NCBI GenBank assembly: GCA_026874595.1
Contig: CM049307.1
Span: 97,068,330 to 97,132,329, forward strand
Source of the DNA: Sipunculus nudus
Taxonomy: Eukaryota; Annelida; Sipuncula; Golfingiida; Sipunculidae
Direction: 5' to 3'
Length of the DNA: 64,000 bases
This document shows, piece after piece, positions 1 through 14,551 of the stretch (positions are counted from its first letter, which is position 1; each line of letters opens with the position of its first letter). A model generated the notes under the pieces. That model was not told the DNA's origin. It did no database searches and saw nothing but the letters and a program-made list of their open reading frames with translations. Position numbers and translations under genes: made by a program.

Positions 1-85
1 GGTAACCGCGGTTTTCTTTGTGTACGCCGCCTTGGTTTACCTGAGGATTAGACTTGGTGTCTCTTAGGATTTAAGGAGCTACACC

Positions 86-140
86 ATGAAGCTGACAGTG
101 CTGCTGGCTGTCCTTGTCAGCTATACGGCTGCTTCTACAG
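86..140 (+). CDS. Exon 1: start codon and signal peptide
   Basis: Encodes MKLTVLLAVLVSYTAAST plus the first base of residue 19. A lysine is followed by a hydrophobic run and small residues (AAST), a classic cleavable signal peptide. The ATG has an A at -3 (a favourable context). The donor is ACAG|gtgaga, phase 1. Bases 1-85 are probably 5' UTR or promoter-proximal sequence, but no promoter motif is evident. Confidence 0.8.
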
Positions 141-166
141 GTGAGACAAAGTAAACAAAACAGTTA

Positions 167-209
<43 letters not shown>

Positions 210-3200
210 ATTCTTTCCTTTTCTCTGTCGGGCTGCCTGTCTCCCTCATGACCCCTCTCTTTCTCGGCCTCTGCTTGGGAATCATCTAGTAACATCACAC
301 CGTAACACTATATATGTACTTCAAATATGGATGCGCAGACACATTAATGCAATGTATGTGTATACAGATATAACTTGTTGGATCATTTTTTTTTAAACCG
401 TTTAAATGGAATTTTTAGGTAACTCCTTGCTTTTCCTGTTTACCACCCGACGTGCTTTAATTCAAATACAAAACCTTCAATGGTTTAACAGCCTCATCAA
501 CCATCTACCGAGTCTTGGTTCTCAAAACTTTGTATATTAAAATTGCATGTTCCGAGGCTTTAAGTAAATTGACTCAGAAATACCACAAAACAAGCAACAT
601 CAAAAATACACTCCAACAACAACCGACAACTTATGAGGTCATATCAGAGTCGTAAAATGACTACCATTCCGATGTCCATAATACTTACAGCTTAAATTTA
701 ACCGTTGGTCGTTTCAATTTCTGTTCACAGATGACCTTAAAATATGTTGTTCGGTCATTGACAGGAAGTGATTTCCATTATTCTCTAATGATGGTTCAAC
801 CCGGATACTCTCGGCCACCTCAGCGGACACCACACCCACTTCAAAACTTAATAAATTGGTTATACCAGGTACAGTGATTTTGAACGGTTAACTGTTCAAT
901 CAATAACTCATTTCACTGTCTTTTTAATTTATTCATTGTGAATATAGGCCTATATACTTTCTCCATACAATGAAAAGATCTTAAAACAATGCTTGGTCAT
1001 ACAAAAATGCACTGAGTGATAGGTATGCGCGAGAAATTAAGTTTGAAAAGGTTTATTTGGGTAACTATCGCAAGGGGTAATATCATGATAATATTTTGAG
1101 GAAGTATGGAAGCATATAAAAATTGGAAGAACTAAATGAAAAAAAAAATAAATAATGGGAAAACAAAACGTGACAATTACGAATTCAACAGTAGATAAAA
1201 ATTAAATATAGGCTGCCGACAGTGGATTAAATTCAGACTTCAGTTCTGTATATAGGTCGGTATTCATAGCAATGGATTTCTTTCATAGTAGCAATTTTCG
1301 CAGTTCGCAGAACCAAAAGTCATTAAGCACCAGTTGATCATGGTCAGAGTACGACCCTATCCCGGATACGTTGTTATTTTATACTAAACTCTATGATGAA
1401 AAACGAACGAGCAATAGAAGACCTCGAGCGAGTCTTATACCATAAACTTCTCAATCTCAAACAGGTGTGATCGGGTGTGTCTCCGTGTTTTCTCATGTGT
1501 GGCTGGTATATCGTTATTAAACGCGGTGCAAATACGCGGGGGCCAGGCATAACATCCGGGTGTTATTTCGCATATGCAAAGAAGCGTAACAACAAGCGAT
1601 TACTCCACAACTTTTTCAAAGTAACGATCGACCCCACCCTTGACATCCCCTTTGTCGTTTTAATGTATTTTAACTGGACCATATCCTTAAATGGTAGATT
1701 CTACGGTGTCATCAGTAGCAAAACCTGGGGGGGGGGGGGGATTTAAACAAACTATTCTAAAAGGTTCAAACCAATCTAGTTTTTCCTGAACGCTCCCCTC
1801 TTCCTTTACCTGAGGGCTTTTCCAAGGTTTTATCCTAAGTCTTCCTTAGATGGACCCCCCCCCCCCCCCTCGTATTTCCAAAATTCGGGATCCGCTCACA
1901 GAAGTAGTCAACGGTCTTCATGTTTAACTGTTGCACTTAGTTCCTATTTTAAACATCAGCTCTAAGCTACTTGATCGGAATTATTTTATTTTTTGTGACC
2001 TTTTGTTATTTTGGTTAAGCAAATCATTTTTTATAACATTAAAGTTCACCTGAATAGGTTTTGATTGCACTGTATAAAGCGAACATCAAAATGTATAGAA
2101 TCATATGAATGAAAAAAATATATAAGGATACAAGAGTTAACCCGAATGTCGTGAATGTTTGCATACAGAACAAACAGCTACACGCGGGATTCCGGGTTCT
2201 TCATGGGGGATTCAATATTCAAGTGATCTCGGGCCCCGTGAATATCAAGTGACATTGGTGTTTGATGGAAAACACATGAATGTTCTGAAAGATCTCACTG
2301 TTGCCACTTTCGAAAACCTTACAAGAAAAAGTATCAGATTTCTAAAAAAAAAACGGAGTAAGAAGCTTTAGTATATGTATATTTATATATCTTACTGGTT
2401 AGTCACATCACTTACTGGTTAGTGAACATTCTTCAAATAAAAAGAATATGTCAGTGGTGTGGACACTTTTAGCTCACGTCCTCTATGTGACATATGTCCT
2501 ACATGTACATGTATATTGTTTTGTCAAGACAAAATATCGCCAAACAAAATAAATGCCCTGGAAAAAAATCTTATGTGGTCTTACAAAGTTTCCGAGGGTG
2601 TATGAAGTGTAGGAAATCTCCTAAAAAGTTGATAAAACAATTAAAAAAGCCTAAAACCTTTATGTAAACCCAAAGGGTGGGTTTGGGGTTAGGGCGATTT
2701 TTCCTGTAGATTTCTGGTATTTAGAAGATATAAATATTTGTAATTTTATGTGGAATTCCTTGTGCTCTCCTGGGTCCTATAATTTTGACAAAACGTTTTT
2801 GTATTTTAGAACGGAGAAGATATTTATTTTACTTACAGTAACTATAAAAGACTATTTTCACGTCTCTTGTCTGAAGCGAAAAGTTTCTCATTACAAGACG
2901 CTGCTATATACTCTACAGGAACGTTCATATTACAAAATGACCAATACTTCATATCTTTATCACATTAATTTATAAATCCATTACATGGAATGCATATACT
3001 ACTTTGTTGAAAAAAACTCTATAGAAACCCGTTTATGGTTTCAAGCAATCTGAGTTCAAGTTTCTATTTTGATAGGTAGGACCGTATATATAGGAATGTG
3101 CACTATTGCCTGTAGCTCCTGATGTTGTAAGTTTGGCCAGTGAAATTGCTTTCGATGTAATAATTTAAAAGGTTCATACACTTAAAGACGATTATAATAT

Positions 3201-5794
3201 TTATAAAATTGATTCCTCTGCCTTAGAATTTATATAACATCTGTAATATAAGTTGTGTCATAGGAAATCGAAGGCCACCAATGAAATAAATAATTTGCTT
3301 TTTGGGGGTTTATTCTTCAGCCGATCATCTTTTTCTTCACATATATTTTCGCATTATGGTCCTAGCGGGGAGTCCTTGGTGGGCATGCATGGTCTGGGCT
3401 GTTTTGCATGTAACAGATATACCGGCTTCTGTGTTGTATCTGTGGGTGCTGCTGTTCTCCGGTCTCGTCACATTTCTTCTCTTGCTTGCCCCCTGGACAT
3501 GCTGATGGCTAAAACGACTCTCTGCTTGTCTTGGTGGCATCTGCGTCTTCAAGTCCAATCAAAATTTGCGTCTAGGGATCGCCCAGGGAACGGGTCTAAG
3601 ACCCTTCTAACTGGAGCGCTCGGAGGGTTTAATACATCTTCTGTTCAGTTCAGGTTTACTTTCCTGTATATGGTAACTTTGCCTAACATCTTACTATTTA
3701 TAGGACAAGTCAAGGGACTATAAGCTCTCGCATAAAGAAATACCCATTTCATAAAAAAATCAGTCTCATGTTAAACTTAATTGGTAGGAAATACTCTCAT
3801 TTTTATATTGGTATTTATATCGATATGGTTGGATATTTTATAACCCCAGTTTCTAGTCAATTGCTCTGCTTAGTTCTTCTTTTTCTTCTTCTTCTTCTTG
3901 CTATTACTATTATTATTATTATTTAAATTTAATATTTTTATAATTATAATTATTATTATTATTCCATATATTACTGATAAATTATAATAAATAACTGTTG
4001 GCACTTAACATGGTAAAAAGCATAAACTTTATAATTGTCTTTTATAGTCATTGATATTATTTTCATTATTATTTTCTGGTCGCGGTGCTTCTGTTATAAT
4101 TGTAACTGTATTTTTATAAATATACCCTATAATCATGATTACCGTTATTTTCATTTCTTCTTCTTTTGTCATTATCATTATTATTATTATTAATTTATTT
4201 AATTTTTTATTCAGGGACCCGGTTCCCGTCGGGGGAGTACTTGGAGCCCGTGGATCCGACCACCATCGGAGGTGAAGCGACGAACGTCGAGGACCCCAAA
4301 CAGACAGGTCAGTGACGTCACTTCCTCTGACAGAACAGTATATAATGTCAAATGATAACCGGATTTCATATATTGAGACGACTCGCACATATAAATCAGA
4401 CATTCATTGGAGGAACCCTAAAAGGAACTGAACGTTTCCTCCATGTTAGAAGAAATAATTTTATTTCTACAGAAAATTCTAAATCATCATAAAAAATAAT
4501 AAGTAAAGCTTATGAACCTAAAAGTTAAAAGTTCGTATAGTATTTTATAATTGTATACACTTACACTTACATTTATAGGTTTTGTACTATCCAGGGCAGC
4601 GATGTAACAGTGAACCACTCAGTTCTACATTATAATATACAATACCGATATACCCGAAGACAGTCTCCTGTCACTAAAATATATATAGATGCCATGAGAA
4701 ACTTCTTTGACAATACTTTGATTTTAGAAGAAACTGAAATGAACAAAAACTTCTGAAGTTTATCAACAATACGTAAGAGCTTTAACTCTTTATAAATCAA
4801 GCATTAAACGTACATTCATAACTCATGAGAGCGTGTGTTATTATATTCCGGTTCCTATGGGACACGCGTGGGTTACTTGTCGCTTGAATAACAAACAACG
4901 AGTTCAAATTTGCAATATAAAAAGGTATGATTTTTTATTGAACTAATGAAAGCGGGGACTCATATATTTGCTTTTGCATGGTATGCATCCTGTGAACTGC
5001 ATTTGAAAGTTGATATCGTATTAAGGATTTTAAAATCTTTTTAGATATACAGTACTCCGTATGCATTATGCTTATTTTCTCAAGTGCAAACGTCTTAGTT
5101 ATAATATGAAAGCACCACAGCGGCTTTTCCAATACTTCACGCAAAGCCTAAACAAACAATATATAACGGGTATGCCTGATGAGTAGCACGACCTATTGAT
5201 TAAATGTTCAAGGTCCTAATTCTATAAAACACGTAATATAAATATCTTGACTAATTTATAATCGACGGTACGTGGGCCAATATCGTAATGCCGCGTGTAT
5301 AGGGTCACTTTTTCTTTAACATGGAGACAGTCAGCACTTCTACCTGTCAATCAAGCGACAAATCGCAAGATGTCGATCCAGTCTGAAGCAACTATGTTTT
5401 GTAAGAATTGCACGTTTAGGAGCTGCGTTTGGTCCCACTTGGTGAGTTAGTCACAACTGCAAAACTCGACGTCAATCTGACTTCGTGTGTTTTTTGGGGC
5501 CACCCCGCCTGCTGATCCTACAAAAAACCAAAGCAACCTTGGATGTTTATCGTTTTCCTATTCAAGAGTCTGTTAATAAAGTATGACTCTCGTTTGTATA
5601 GATGAACTTTTATATTTGTTATAATATTTCATGGCTATGTCTATCATGCAGTATTTAAGAAGAATGATACTTCCCCTAGGGGCGTCTTATTTTAATTACA
5701 GTACTCAGAGAAAATACACAAAACATACACATAAAGTAAGTTGAAAAAATGTATATGTATAAACGACAATTCCAGTTACTCATTATTGGTCCCG

Positions 5795-5862
<68 letters not shown>

Positions 5863-6532
5863 TGTGTGTGTGTGTGTGTGTGTGTGTCTGTTTACGTTGT
5901 CTCGCAGTGATTAACAATAAAATTGAACATCTTATGTACAATCCACGCCCCCTCAGTTCTCCCGACATTGCCTGAGTAACTTGACTGACAGGCATACATT
6001 AAAGCGCATTATGCATCAGGTAATCTGGATATTTCTAGGTCCCATCAGCTGTACACAGTAACACCGGCAAGACGTTATTATGTTTTCAAATTCCTAATTT
6101 ATATATAATGTATGAATTATATTGATTGTATAAATAATTGTATAATTATGTAATATTTAAATATTCATATAAACCATCGAATCAAAACTAACAATATACA
6201 TTGACATTATAATATTAACTATTTGATATACTTGGTATTTATGACAAATACATGCACAAAAATGATTTATTACATCGAAACACACTAGAATAAAGGACTG
6301 TGGGGATTCAACTTGATAGTCAGGGCGTAATACCGTCATGTCAAAACTTTATCTTGTAGACAAGCACCTGGTGTTGGTCAATGGGTGCATTAAAGCATTA
6401 ATCAAACATGATAAATAATGTAATATTCCAGGTAGTAACTGATTACATTGTCTGCCATAAGATAAATGTGCAAATGTGATTAAATTGTGATTAAGATTAT
6501 CTTGGACAGAAAGGTAAAAAAGGTCATTGTGT

Positions 6533-6584
<52 letters not shown>

Positions 6585-7801
6585 ACTGAGTTATGAGGTT
6601 GATTTATTTTTCGTCTCTCTGTGCTCTCTCATTGTCAGAAGCTATGATGTGGCGATGTGCGTCCTGTATAATTAAAGGGTTTTAAAATGCCACTTTATAG
6701 GTCCAGGTCAACCATATGATACACTGGCTTAGTTTCCGATAGATAGCGGCACCAAATTTCCAAATTAATGTCACATTTCTCAGAATATTTAGGGAAATTT
6801 GGAGACTTATCCCCCTTAGGACATACTTAGCATCGTTCCCGATCGAGAAACGGGCACGGTGGCCATGGAGGAGTTGCGAGACAAAGATATAAATCCACCG
6901 CCATTAATGATAAATATAACTCTAAATACAACACAGGCTTATACTTAGTAAAACCTTGTCCGACCAAGCCGCCTTGAGCTAGTTTGAGATACTTTGCTTT
7001 CTGTATTATAAATTTACTTTTTTCATCCCATGATATATTTGATCCTTTGGTTGCATAACACAAAGGTCACAGACACGCTCCACCTAATGCAAAGACTACG
7101 TCAATGTATAGGCATATAGGCCTACGCATCCTGTATATTACATGTACGCATCACCCATACAATAAATATATTAAATATAAAAACCTCCAAGTTAAAAAGG
7201 ACTTCGAAATTCAAAGACTCATGTACAACCAATCTTTAACAGAAATTGTTTTCATTATAATTATTCTATATTGATTGGCAACAGTTGATACAAGAGTTCT
7301 GATGTATGAAGCTGGAGCGAACCCATTATATTAATTATATTGATTCACTAATTATATGATGTATATTAATTATATATGAGCAACATTCCTTGATAACATC
7401 ACCTTGGCATAAAATATTAAATATTTGGTGTGCTTGGTAATTATGACAAATGCATACACAAGAATGTTTTATCATATTGAAACACACTCATGTAAGGACT
7501 GTTGGGTTTGAACGTGATATGCAAGACGTGACATAGTCAAAAGCTTTATCGTGTAGACACGCACCTGGTTTTGGTCAATGGGTGCTGTGCAGCATTAATC
7601 AAACATGATCAATAAAGACAAATTCAGGAAGTAGACCGACGTAAAACTGATGACATTGTAAGCCCCAAGATAACAGACACGTGATTAAATTCTTGTCATA
7701 ATCATATTAAACAGGCCAACGGTGTCATTAGACTTATATGTATAACATTGGATATTCGTCGAAAATTAAGAGAGAGTTTCTCTTGTTCTGAAATGTTCTA
7801 G

Positions 7802-7837
<36 letters not shown>

Positions 7838-10800
7838 ACGGGGTGACACAAAATCGGACCGAACTTTCTTCGCCGGACTTGTGCGCCACCGACCTGGGTT
7901 CGACTCCCGGATCAGCCTAGGATTTTTCCCCTCAACAATTTGCCTTCGTAACAAAATGGGAGCTAGTCCGACGTGACGGTAAAACTTCGTGGCCCAGGGA
8001 ATAAGCTCACCAAAGTGTGACTCCTGGGATAATTAGTCTTGGTCTGATAGCAGAACACTCTTAAGAGGGGGTGTGTTACGGGGTGACATAAAAGCGGACC
8101 GAACTGGCAAAGCGGTTGGTTCGCCGGACTTGTGCGCCACCGACCTGGGATCGACTCCCGGATCGGTCCAGGAGTTTCCCCTCATTTATTTGTCTTCGTA
8201 ACAAATTATATATATATACAGTAACTTGGTTGATCAGGTTGATCTTTATTTCGTGTCTCTGTATCTGCTGATGCTGCTCTCTCTGGTTCAAGCTCTTAGT
8301 GTACCCATATCAGGCCACCTCCCGCCAACCTGAAATTTGAATGCAGATTACTAGCCAGGGGCCGATCCAGGGTTTAGGAAGGGGGGGGGGGGGTCCAATC
8401 CAGGAGGCGTAATGAAAAACCCAGGTCTGGAGAAAAGGGGGGGGGGGGGGCAGCAAAAAAATTAGTCTGAAACCCTTACAACAAGGTTGCGACGGCTGGA
8501 AAAAGGGGGAGGGGGGTCTTGACCAAGTGCCCCCCCCCCCCCCGATCCGCTTCTGCTACCGGGGTTAACTGTAAATCAATTTCAGATTACCCCATACGAT
8601 TTCAGATGAACCCTTCAAAATCTTTATGTTTATTTACTGTATATGTTATCATATATATTATCTGTCATGCGCTTTGGGGAAGTCGATAGAAATATAACTA
8701 ACTATACAATTAATATTTTTCCACAATCTTATATTTCATAGATTGATTCCTACTTTTTAACCTCGTATCTTCATCTTGATTATTTGAAATAATAAAGTAT
8801 AAGTTGAAAACATAAGAATGTGTCATTTAGTTGAATCAGGGAGCGGGTAATCTGACCGGTGCACGGGAGACCAGAAATTTAGTTCAGGACACCCCGAGGG
8901 AAATCTGAAATCGATTCCAAATCTCCCGGGGGGTAACCTGCAGTATTTCTCAGTGTATGGCTCGATTAAAGAACAGTTTGGGTATGGCGCCTTCCCAAAA
9001 ATATAAAGTCAAGACTGTCTTAATTGAATTTAATGCAAAACTCTCGACGTTCTTATTCAATATAAATTATATTAATAAAACACACAAAATTTCTGTACGG
9101 GTACTATATGGTAGTTATGTTAGATATTTGCTTCCACCTGCAACACAGGTGTAGGAAAGACCCATTCGAAAACCGTTACCCGCCTCATGATGTTATGATA
9201 AAAGTGATATGTGAATGCTGAGCGACCTGTAGATAGTCGTATACATGTAGTTACTAATACTGTGTCGTGACAAAGAGAAGGCAGGTGTACATGCCAGTAA
9301 CAAATATAGCGAACTAGTGTTATGATTTGTAATTTGATACAAATGAACGAAGTGCAGTATTCTTCATCAATATATTTCATATCGTAATAAAAGAAACCGC
9401 TTCCTATAACTTTTCACTTGAAAGAAAAGCTACAGGTGAAGTGTTAAGACATGTATTGTGCTGCAGAATTTCGGAACCTCTATTAGCAATGATGACATTT
9501 CTTCAGGTCAGTGCCGGATTTACTCAATAGCGGGAGTGACATACCCTTTTTTACATCACATTTGTATATGTAGAAAATGCTCTGAGAATCCATTTCTCAC
9601 TCATGATCACCTACTACAGTATGCAAGGCTAATTTTTTGAAAATAACAAATAAATTACTTTGCTTGCTGGAGATCATCTTCTTCATTACCTGAAACCCCT
9701 TTCACTGATATTAACCCATTTATTTGTTGTATTTTCGTTACTTGCTTGGATATAGTGATTCCTTCTAGGTATTCTTGAATCAATAAAACAATTACCCTAA
9801 ACACAAACAGGCACACTAAGTTTAACCAGTCAGCCTTGCAATGAGTTATATGATACTTTTGCTTTCTTAGTTATGAATATTCTTTTCCCATGTCCTGCTA
9901 TATTCGGTCTTTTTGTTTCCTAACATCAAGGCCACGGAGAGACTCCACTAGATTAAGACCTTGGAAATCTGTATAAACACAGGCTTACTGTTTGCTCTAC
10001 CTGTGCAATAAAAAATATTTTATATAAACATCTCCGAATTAAAACAACGGACGAATTCGAACACTCCTCTTGTGATCCATGTTTTAAGGGAACAGTTCGC
10101 ATTCTACTTAAATGATTTACTATACTTATACATTAGCTGTGTATATCTTAATGGAAGAAAGACTTTACTCAGTTTGTAAAAATAATTAGCTATCTTTGGA
10201 ACACGGCTTTTCCAATGCTGCTGATTCAGAAGTTATTGTTGGAGTTTCAGTGTTGTGAAATACAATCGACTTCCACAAATATAAGAATACATCAACCTGT
10301 TTACAACAAATAAAGATTTCAGCGTCTGCTCCCGGTCTGTTATAACAACGCACCCGTTTTCTGTACCGGGATATATTCTTGGAGTGTTATTGAAGACTTC
10401 TGTGTTGTCTTGATATATATATAGGCTATTTTTACTGATTGTTTTTATTTTGCCCATGCTTGTGGGTGTCCTGAATGCTATGTAAACCGGCGGAATCATT
10501 GTTCAAATGAAATTTCTTTTATATACATATACAGCTGTGTTTCAGTTTTAAGGGTAGCCGTCCAAAATGGGCTTCCTTCAACGCTTGTAGCTGTACCAAA
10601 GCTCATTGTCATGTGTGGCATTAACGTTTTCAGAGTCATTTAAAGATTTTTTTTTTATTATTTTCAGGTACTCTCCTATACAACGCTGAGGCCTATCATG
10701 AGCGCCACCTGACGACTAACATCGTTACTAAAGACTTTCGGTCGTCCTCATCCAGCTACTTTCGGGCACATCCTGTCTTCCTCTCCTGTCTCCAGAAAAT

Positions 10801-13800
10801 CAAAAATAGACTCAACGCTGACGGAAAATCGGTGAGTGTGTTTGTTAGAAATTAAGATGACTCCAGAAATCTGCTTTCTTATGAATGCAAGATTCCATCA
10901 TTCACTTACTCGGTCCATAAGACTAGGTTCATTCTTGTAGAAGTTACTCTACATTTGTGAATATTCTTTGATGACATTCCTAAATCCAAACTATGTGCTT
11001 GATCCACATTAAATTGTAATCGATTCTTCATTTGCCTACACCCAAAATGCCCTGAAAATTTTATATTATACAAAAATATATATATAATTGCGAAATAAAA
11101 TGTATAGATAATTGATAACGTCATTTGTCAATACAGGTGAGTATCGTCAGCGGGTTTAAGACAGCAGCCGAGAGCAGTACACCTGCTTCCGTTCAGGACC
11201 AGTACGCGCGCTCAGGATGTGGCGCCACCTTGCGGCTAGCAGACGGCTCACCCGGAGAAGTCCGGGACATCGCCGAGGCAGCCATCAGCCAGTGTTCTCT
11301 CTTGTTCTCGGTGAGTGTATAAAACAATTTAAAATAAAGTGGAAAGATGATAAACTATTTATTTAATTAAATGTACACTGGATTTATTTTAATCATGATG
11401 AGATTGTTTAACAGCATGCCTAGTATTGCCTACGGAGTCCACTTGTCCCCGTCCCGTTGGCTCGTAGATCAAAAGGCAGCTACCATTTATGTTAAAAAAA
11501 TATATTCCTCAGATGTATTGTTTAAAACACCCACTATGATGCTTAAACATCTGACGTAGGTTCGTTTTCAGCTAGGAAATAAAATCCAATGCCATGCGAA
11601 ATTATGACAGTTGGTGAACCAGTCTGAGAATATACAAGTCCACTCCCCCTCCCCTCCCCCAGTGCTGTACGGAATTTCCACTCCTTTTTTCGAGGTTTTT
11701 TTTTTGTTTGTTTAAACGAGCACAAAGTCATCAGCAAAGGTGTTTAGCCTCGATTCGTTAACAAAATTCTTGATATTATAACACATACTAGACCATATTT
11801 TGTGTTGGTTATATCAACTATTACAATAACTGAAGCACATTTTTGTTTCTTTCTTGAAGTTTCAGCTTTCTGTCTGGACCTCCACATTTTCGGACTAACT
11901 CCTAAATCATGTAAAACATTTGATTGTTTGTTTTACTGAGGCCAAGCCAAAGTTTATAAACAAGATCCCCGAACCCGTAGTTAACTGATCATATATCTCA
12001 ATAAAATAAATTCTGTCTACGGATAGTAATGTTGGTTTACAGATGGAGATGCGAGACATTGGAATAGTGATACAGCAGAATTCAGTACATGTACACATGA
12101 CAGGACAGACGGACACGCGGCCTCTGTTCCAGTCAGACGGCTACACCGCCATGAACACGGCTCAGTTCCAGGCCTGGTGTCTGGATACTATCGACAGCTC
12201 TATTGGTGGGTGGAAGAGCATTACTAGAGAGTTAAGATTTTCATTGCGTAACTGATGTTTGAAAATTATTTTAAAGGCGAACATGAAGAAATAAAAATGT
12301 AAATAAATGCCATTTTCAATTAACATGTAAGAGAGTACATATAGTTTTACGTCATCAAATGGACAACAATGACGCCAGTGACATAATAGCTCACGTTCCT
12401 TGTACATACACGTGGCGTGCGTTATCGGTTCAAAGAGTTAGAAATAAAAAAGTCCTGATATTATTTCAAATGATGAGAGCTATATCTCCCATATCTTTCA
12501 ACTGATAAGTATCTGGTGTTCTTGCCCACTGTGTATTTTCAATCCGACACAGTATAGTCTTCTATCTCAAATTAAATACATGGATTTATATAACAATTAA
12601 CTACATTATTGACAGTAACATATCATGTAAATGCGTGTACGGTTTCATTTCTATCTGATGAATGAATTTGCAGACCCGGTCAGGACGATGGATTGTGACA
12701 GTTTTCCAGCTTTATCACCAGATGGCGACACTATTTATCCGGAGGGTGCGACCAATCCTGAATCTGTTGTCAGTTCACTTGACGAAAAAATCCAAAGAAA
12801 CCAGAATGACTTTAAAAGGTGCATATATTGTGTCGCTTAAAATCAATATTGATGTTATATGTGCTACACTGGATTATATATTAATAAAAATAAAAATACC
12901 AAGGAAATTCAAAATGAATAAATTTAGGTAATTAGACAAAATTTTGATAAAACTCTTGAATTATTGTGACTTAAAATAATAAACCTTTTTTTGTTATTTA
13001 ATTTTATAAATATGTTTTGCACCAGGCTGATTCAGTACATGGGGCGACAAATTGATTTTGACGACAGCGAATCTAGCTCCACCTGGTGTGGAAGCCAAGG
13101 CAATCCGTGCGTGGACTGTAAGGCTGGATACGTCGGCAGTGCTGCCTCAACCAGGTGAGTGTGTCAGTAATCATTCATCGACAGATGTCGCTCCACTCAG
13201 TTAATAACAGTATTCTTTTTGTTTAAATGCTAGATTGGTGCTTTCTCATAATACACTCCTAACATATTGCTAATAAATGCAAGGACATGGAAACTAGTCT
13301 ATTAGAAATGTTGAACCTATTTAATTTTTATCGACACCTGATTCAGCCACGCCCCTTTTTTATGTTGCTACGCAACAAATATTAAGTGATTTGGATGTGC
13401 TTCAAGTTTACAATAAATATTTTAATGTAAAGCAAAGTGAATACTTCCTAAACACAATTTTGGGCGCATGGGCAAGGACAGATAGAGAGGTTATTGTAGC
13501 TCATCAGATTAATTTTTAAATTCCTTTGATTACATTCAAAACTCTGCACGGTGTGTCTCCCGGTTACATTGGTGACCTCATTCATCAATACCAGCGAGCT
13601 CGTGCTTTACGCTCGGCTGACGCCTCCTCACTCCGGGTGTCTTCAAGTCGACTGATAACATGTGGCGACCGTGCCTTTTCATTAGCTGCGCCAACATTAT
13701 GGAACAATCTTCCTAGAGGTCTTAGTTACAGTTATAATCTCTCTACTTTAAAACTAAACAGAGAGAAAAATGTCTACTCACAATGACCGCTTTTTTAGAT

Positions 13801-14479
13801 TCTTATTTTAGTTTTTTGGTAAAATTCATATCTTGTGTACTTCTGTGAAGTTATTGTTACATGTCTTTATTATGTATCTATTAATATGTTATACTATGTA
13901 ATGCGCATCTGAGCAGTATCACACTGTAAAGTGCGCAATATAAATGTACATTAATAATAATAATAATACGTTGTTTCTCGCAAACGGATTTATTACAAAT
14001 TGCCTAATGAGCCATTTCAGTAAAAGTTAAATGCATTAAAGTTAAAATTAATAACGTGTTTAAAATATGGCATAATGAAAATGTTTGCGTGATTTAGATG
14101 CGCTGACCGTCAGATGGCGCCACGGCTGTACAACAATATTGTCATGCTGCAGAAACTGGTGACGGAGCACATCACAGGTGGTAAGTGCTGCCCTCTTATG
14201 GGAGGTTCTTTTTAAAGTATATTTTTCCTGATATAGTTAAATAAGGCCAATTACAAAGACTGAAAAAAAAAACAATTATATGAACAAAATCAATATTTTA
14301 TAGAGGGTGCGTTTTTGTCATTTTGTCTTTTTTATTCTTCCTCTCCTTCCGGTTCCGGTCTTTGGAACCTGTGTCGTGATCCATCAAGAGCGTTTTGAAG
14401 CAAGAATAATGAGTCTAAGAATCATCTAATGTTTAAATGAAGAAATACCCTTGTCTGATACGTATTTTGTTTTAACATT

Positions 14480-14551
<72 letters not shown>

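Larger units (their letters stand above)
7400..8300. repeat. Duplicated segment in intron 2, copy 2, interrupted by a TRIM-like element
   Basis: This is the second copy of the 6165-6665 segment. Its (TA)n run is split at 7833 by the TRIM-like element and resumes at about 8206. The tail (aggttgatctttatttcgt...) follows the insertion. A third, weaker relative of nearby sequence (about 6960-7230) lies at 9820-10085. Confidence 0.6.
4308..10667 (+). other. Intron 2 (6.36 kb), the largest intron
   Basis: It holds compound microsatellites, two diverged copies of one segment (about 6165-6665 and 7400-8300), a TRIM-like element inside the second copy, one MITE (8356-8555), a fold-back element (about 8560-8950), and a third partial relative of the duplicated DNA near 9800-10085. 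No further exon is evident. Confidence 0.7.

Noticed and set aside
3253-3723. 156-codon plus-strand ORF in intron 1
   Set aside because: No recognisable domain, overlapping frames on both strands, and a position inside the intron of a well-supported gene.
8096-8169. A functional tRNA gene
   Set aside because: The acceptor stem, T arm and boxes look good, but the anticodon stem does not pair, and the sequence sits in a duplicated terminal repeat with a decayed twin.
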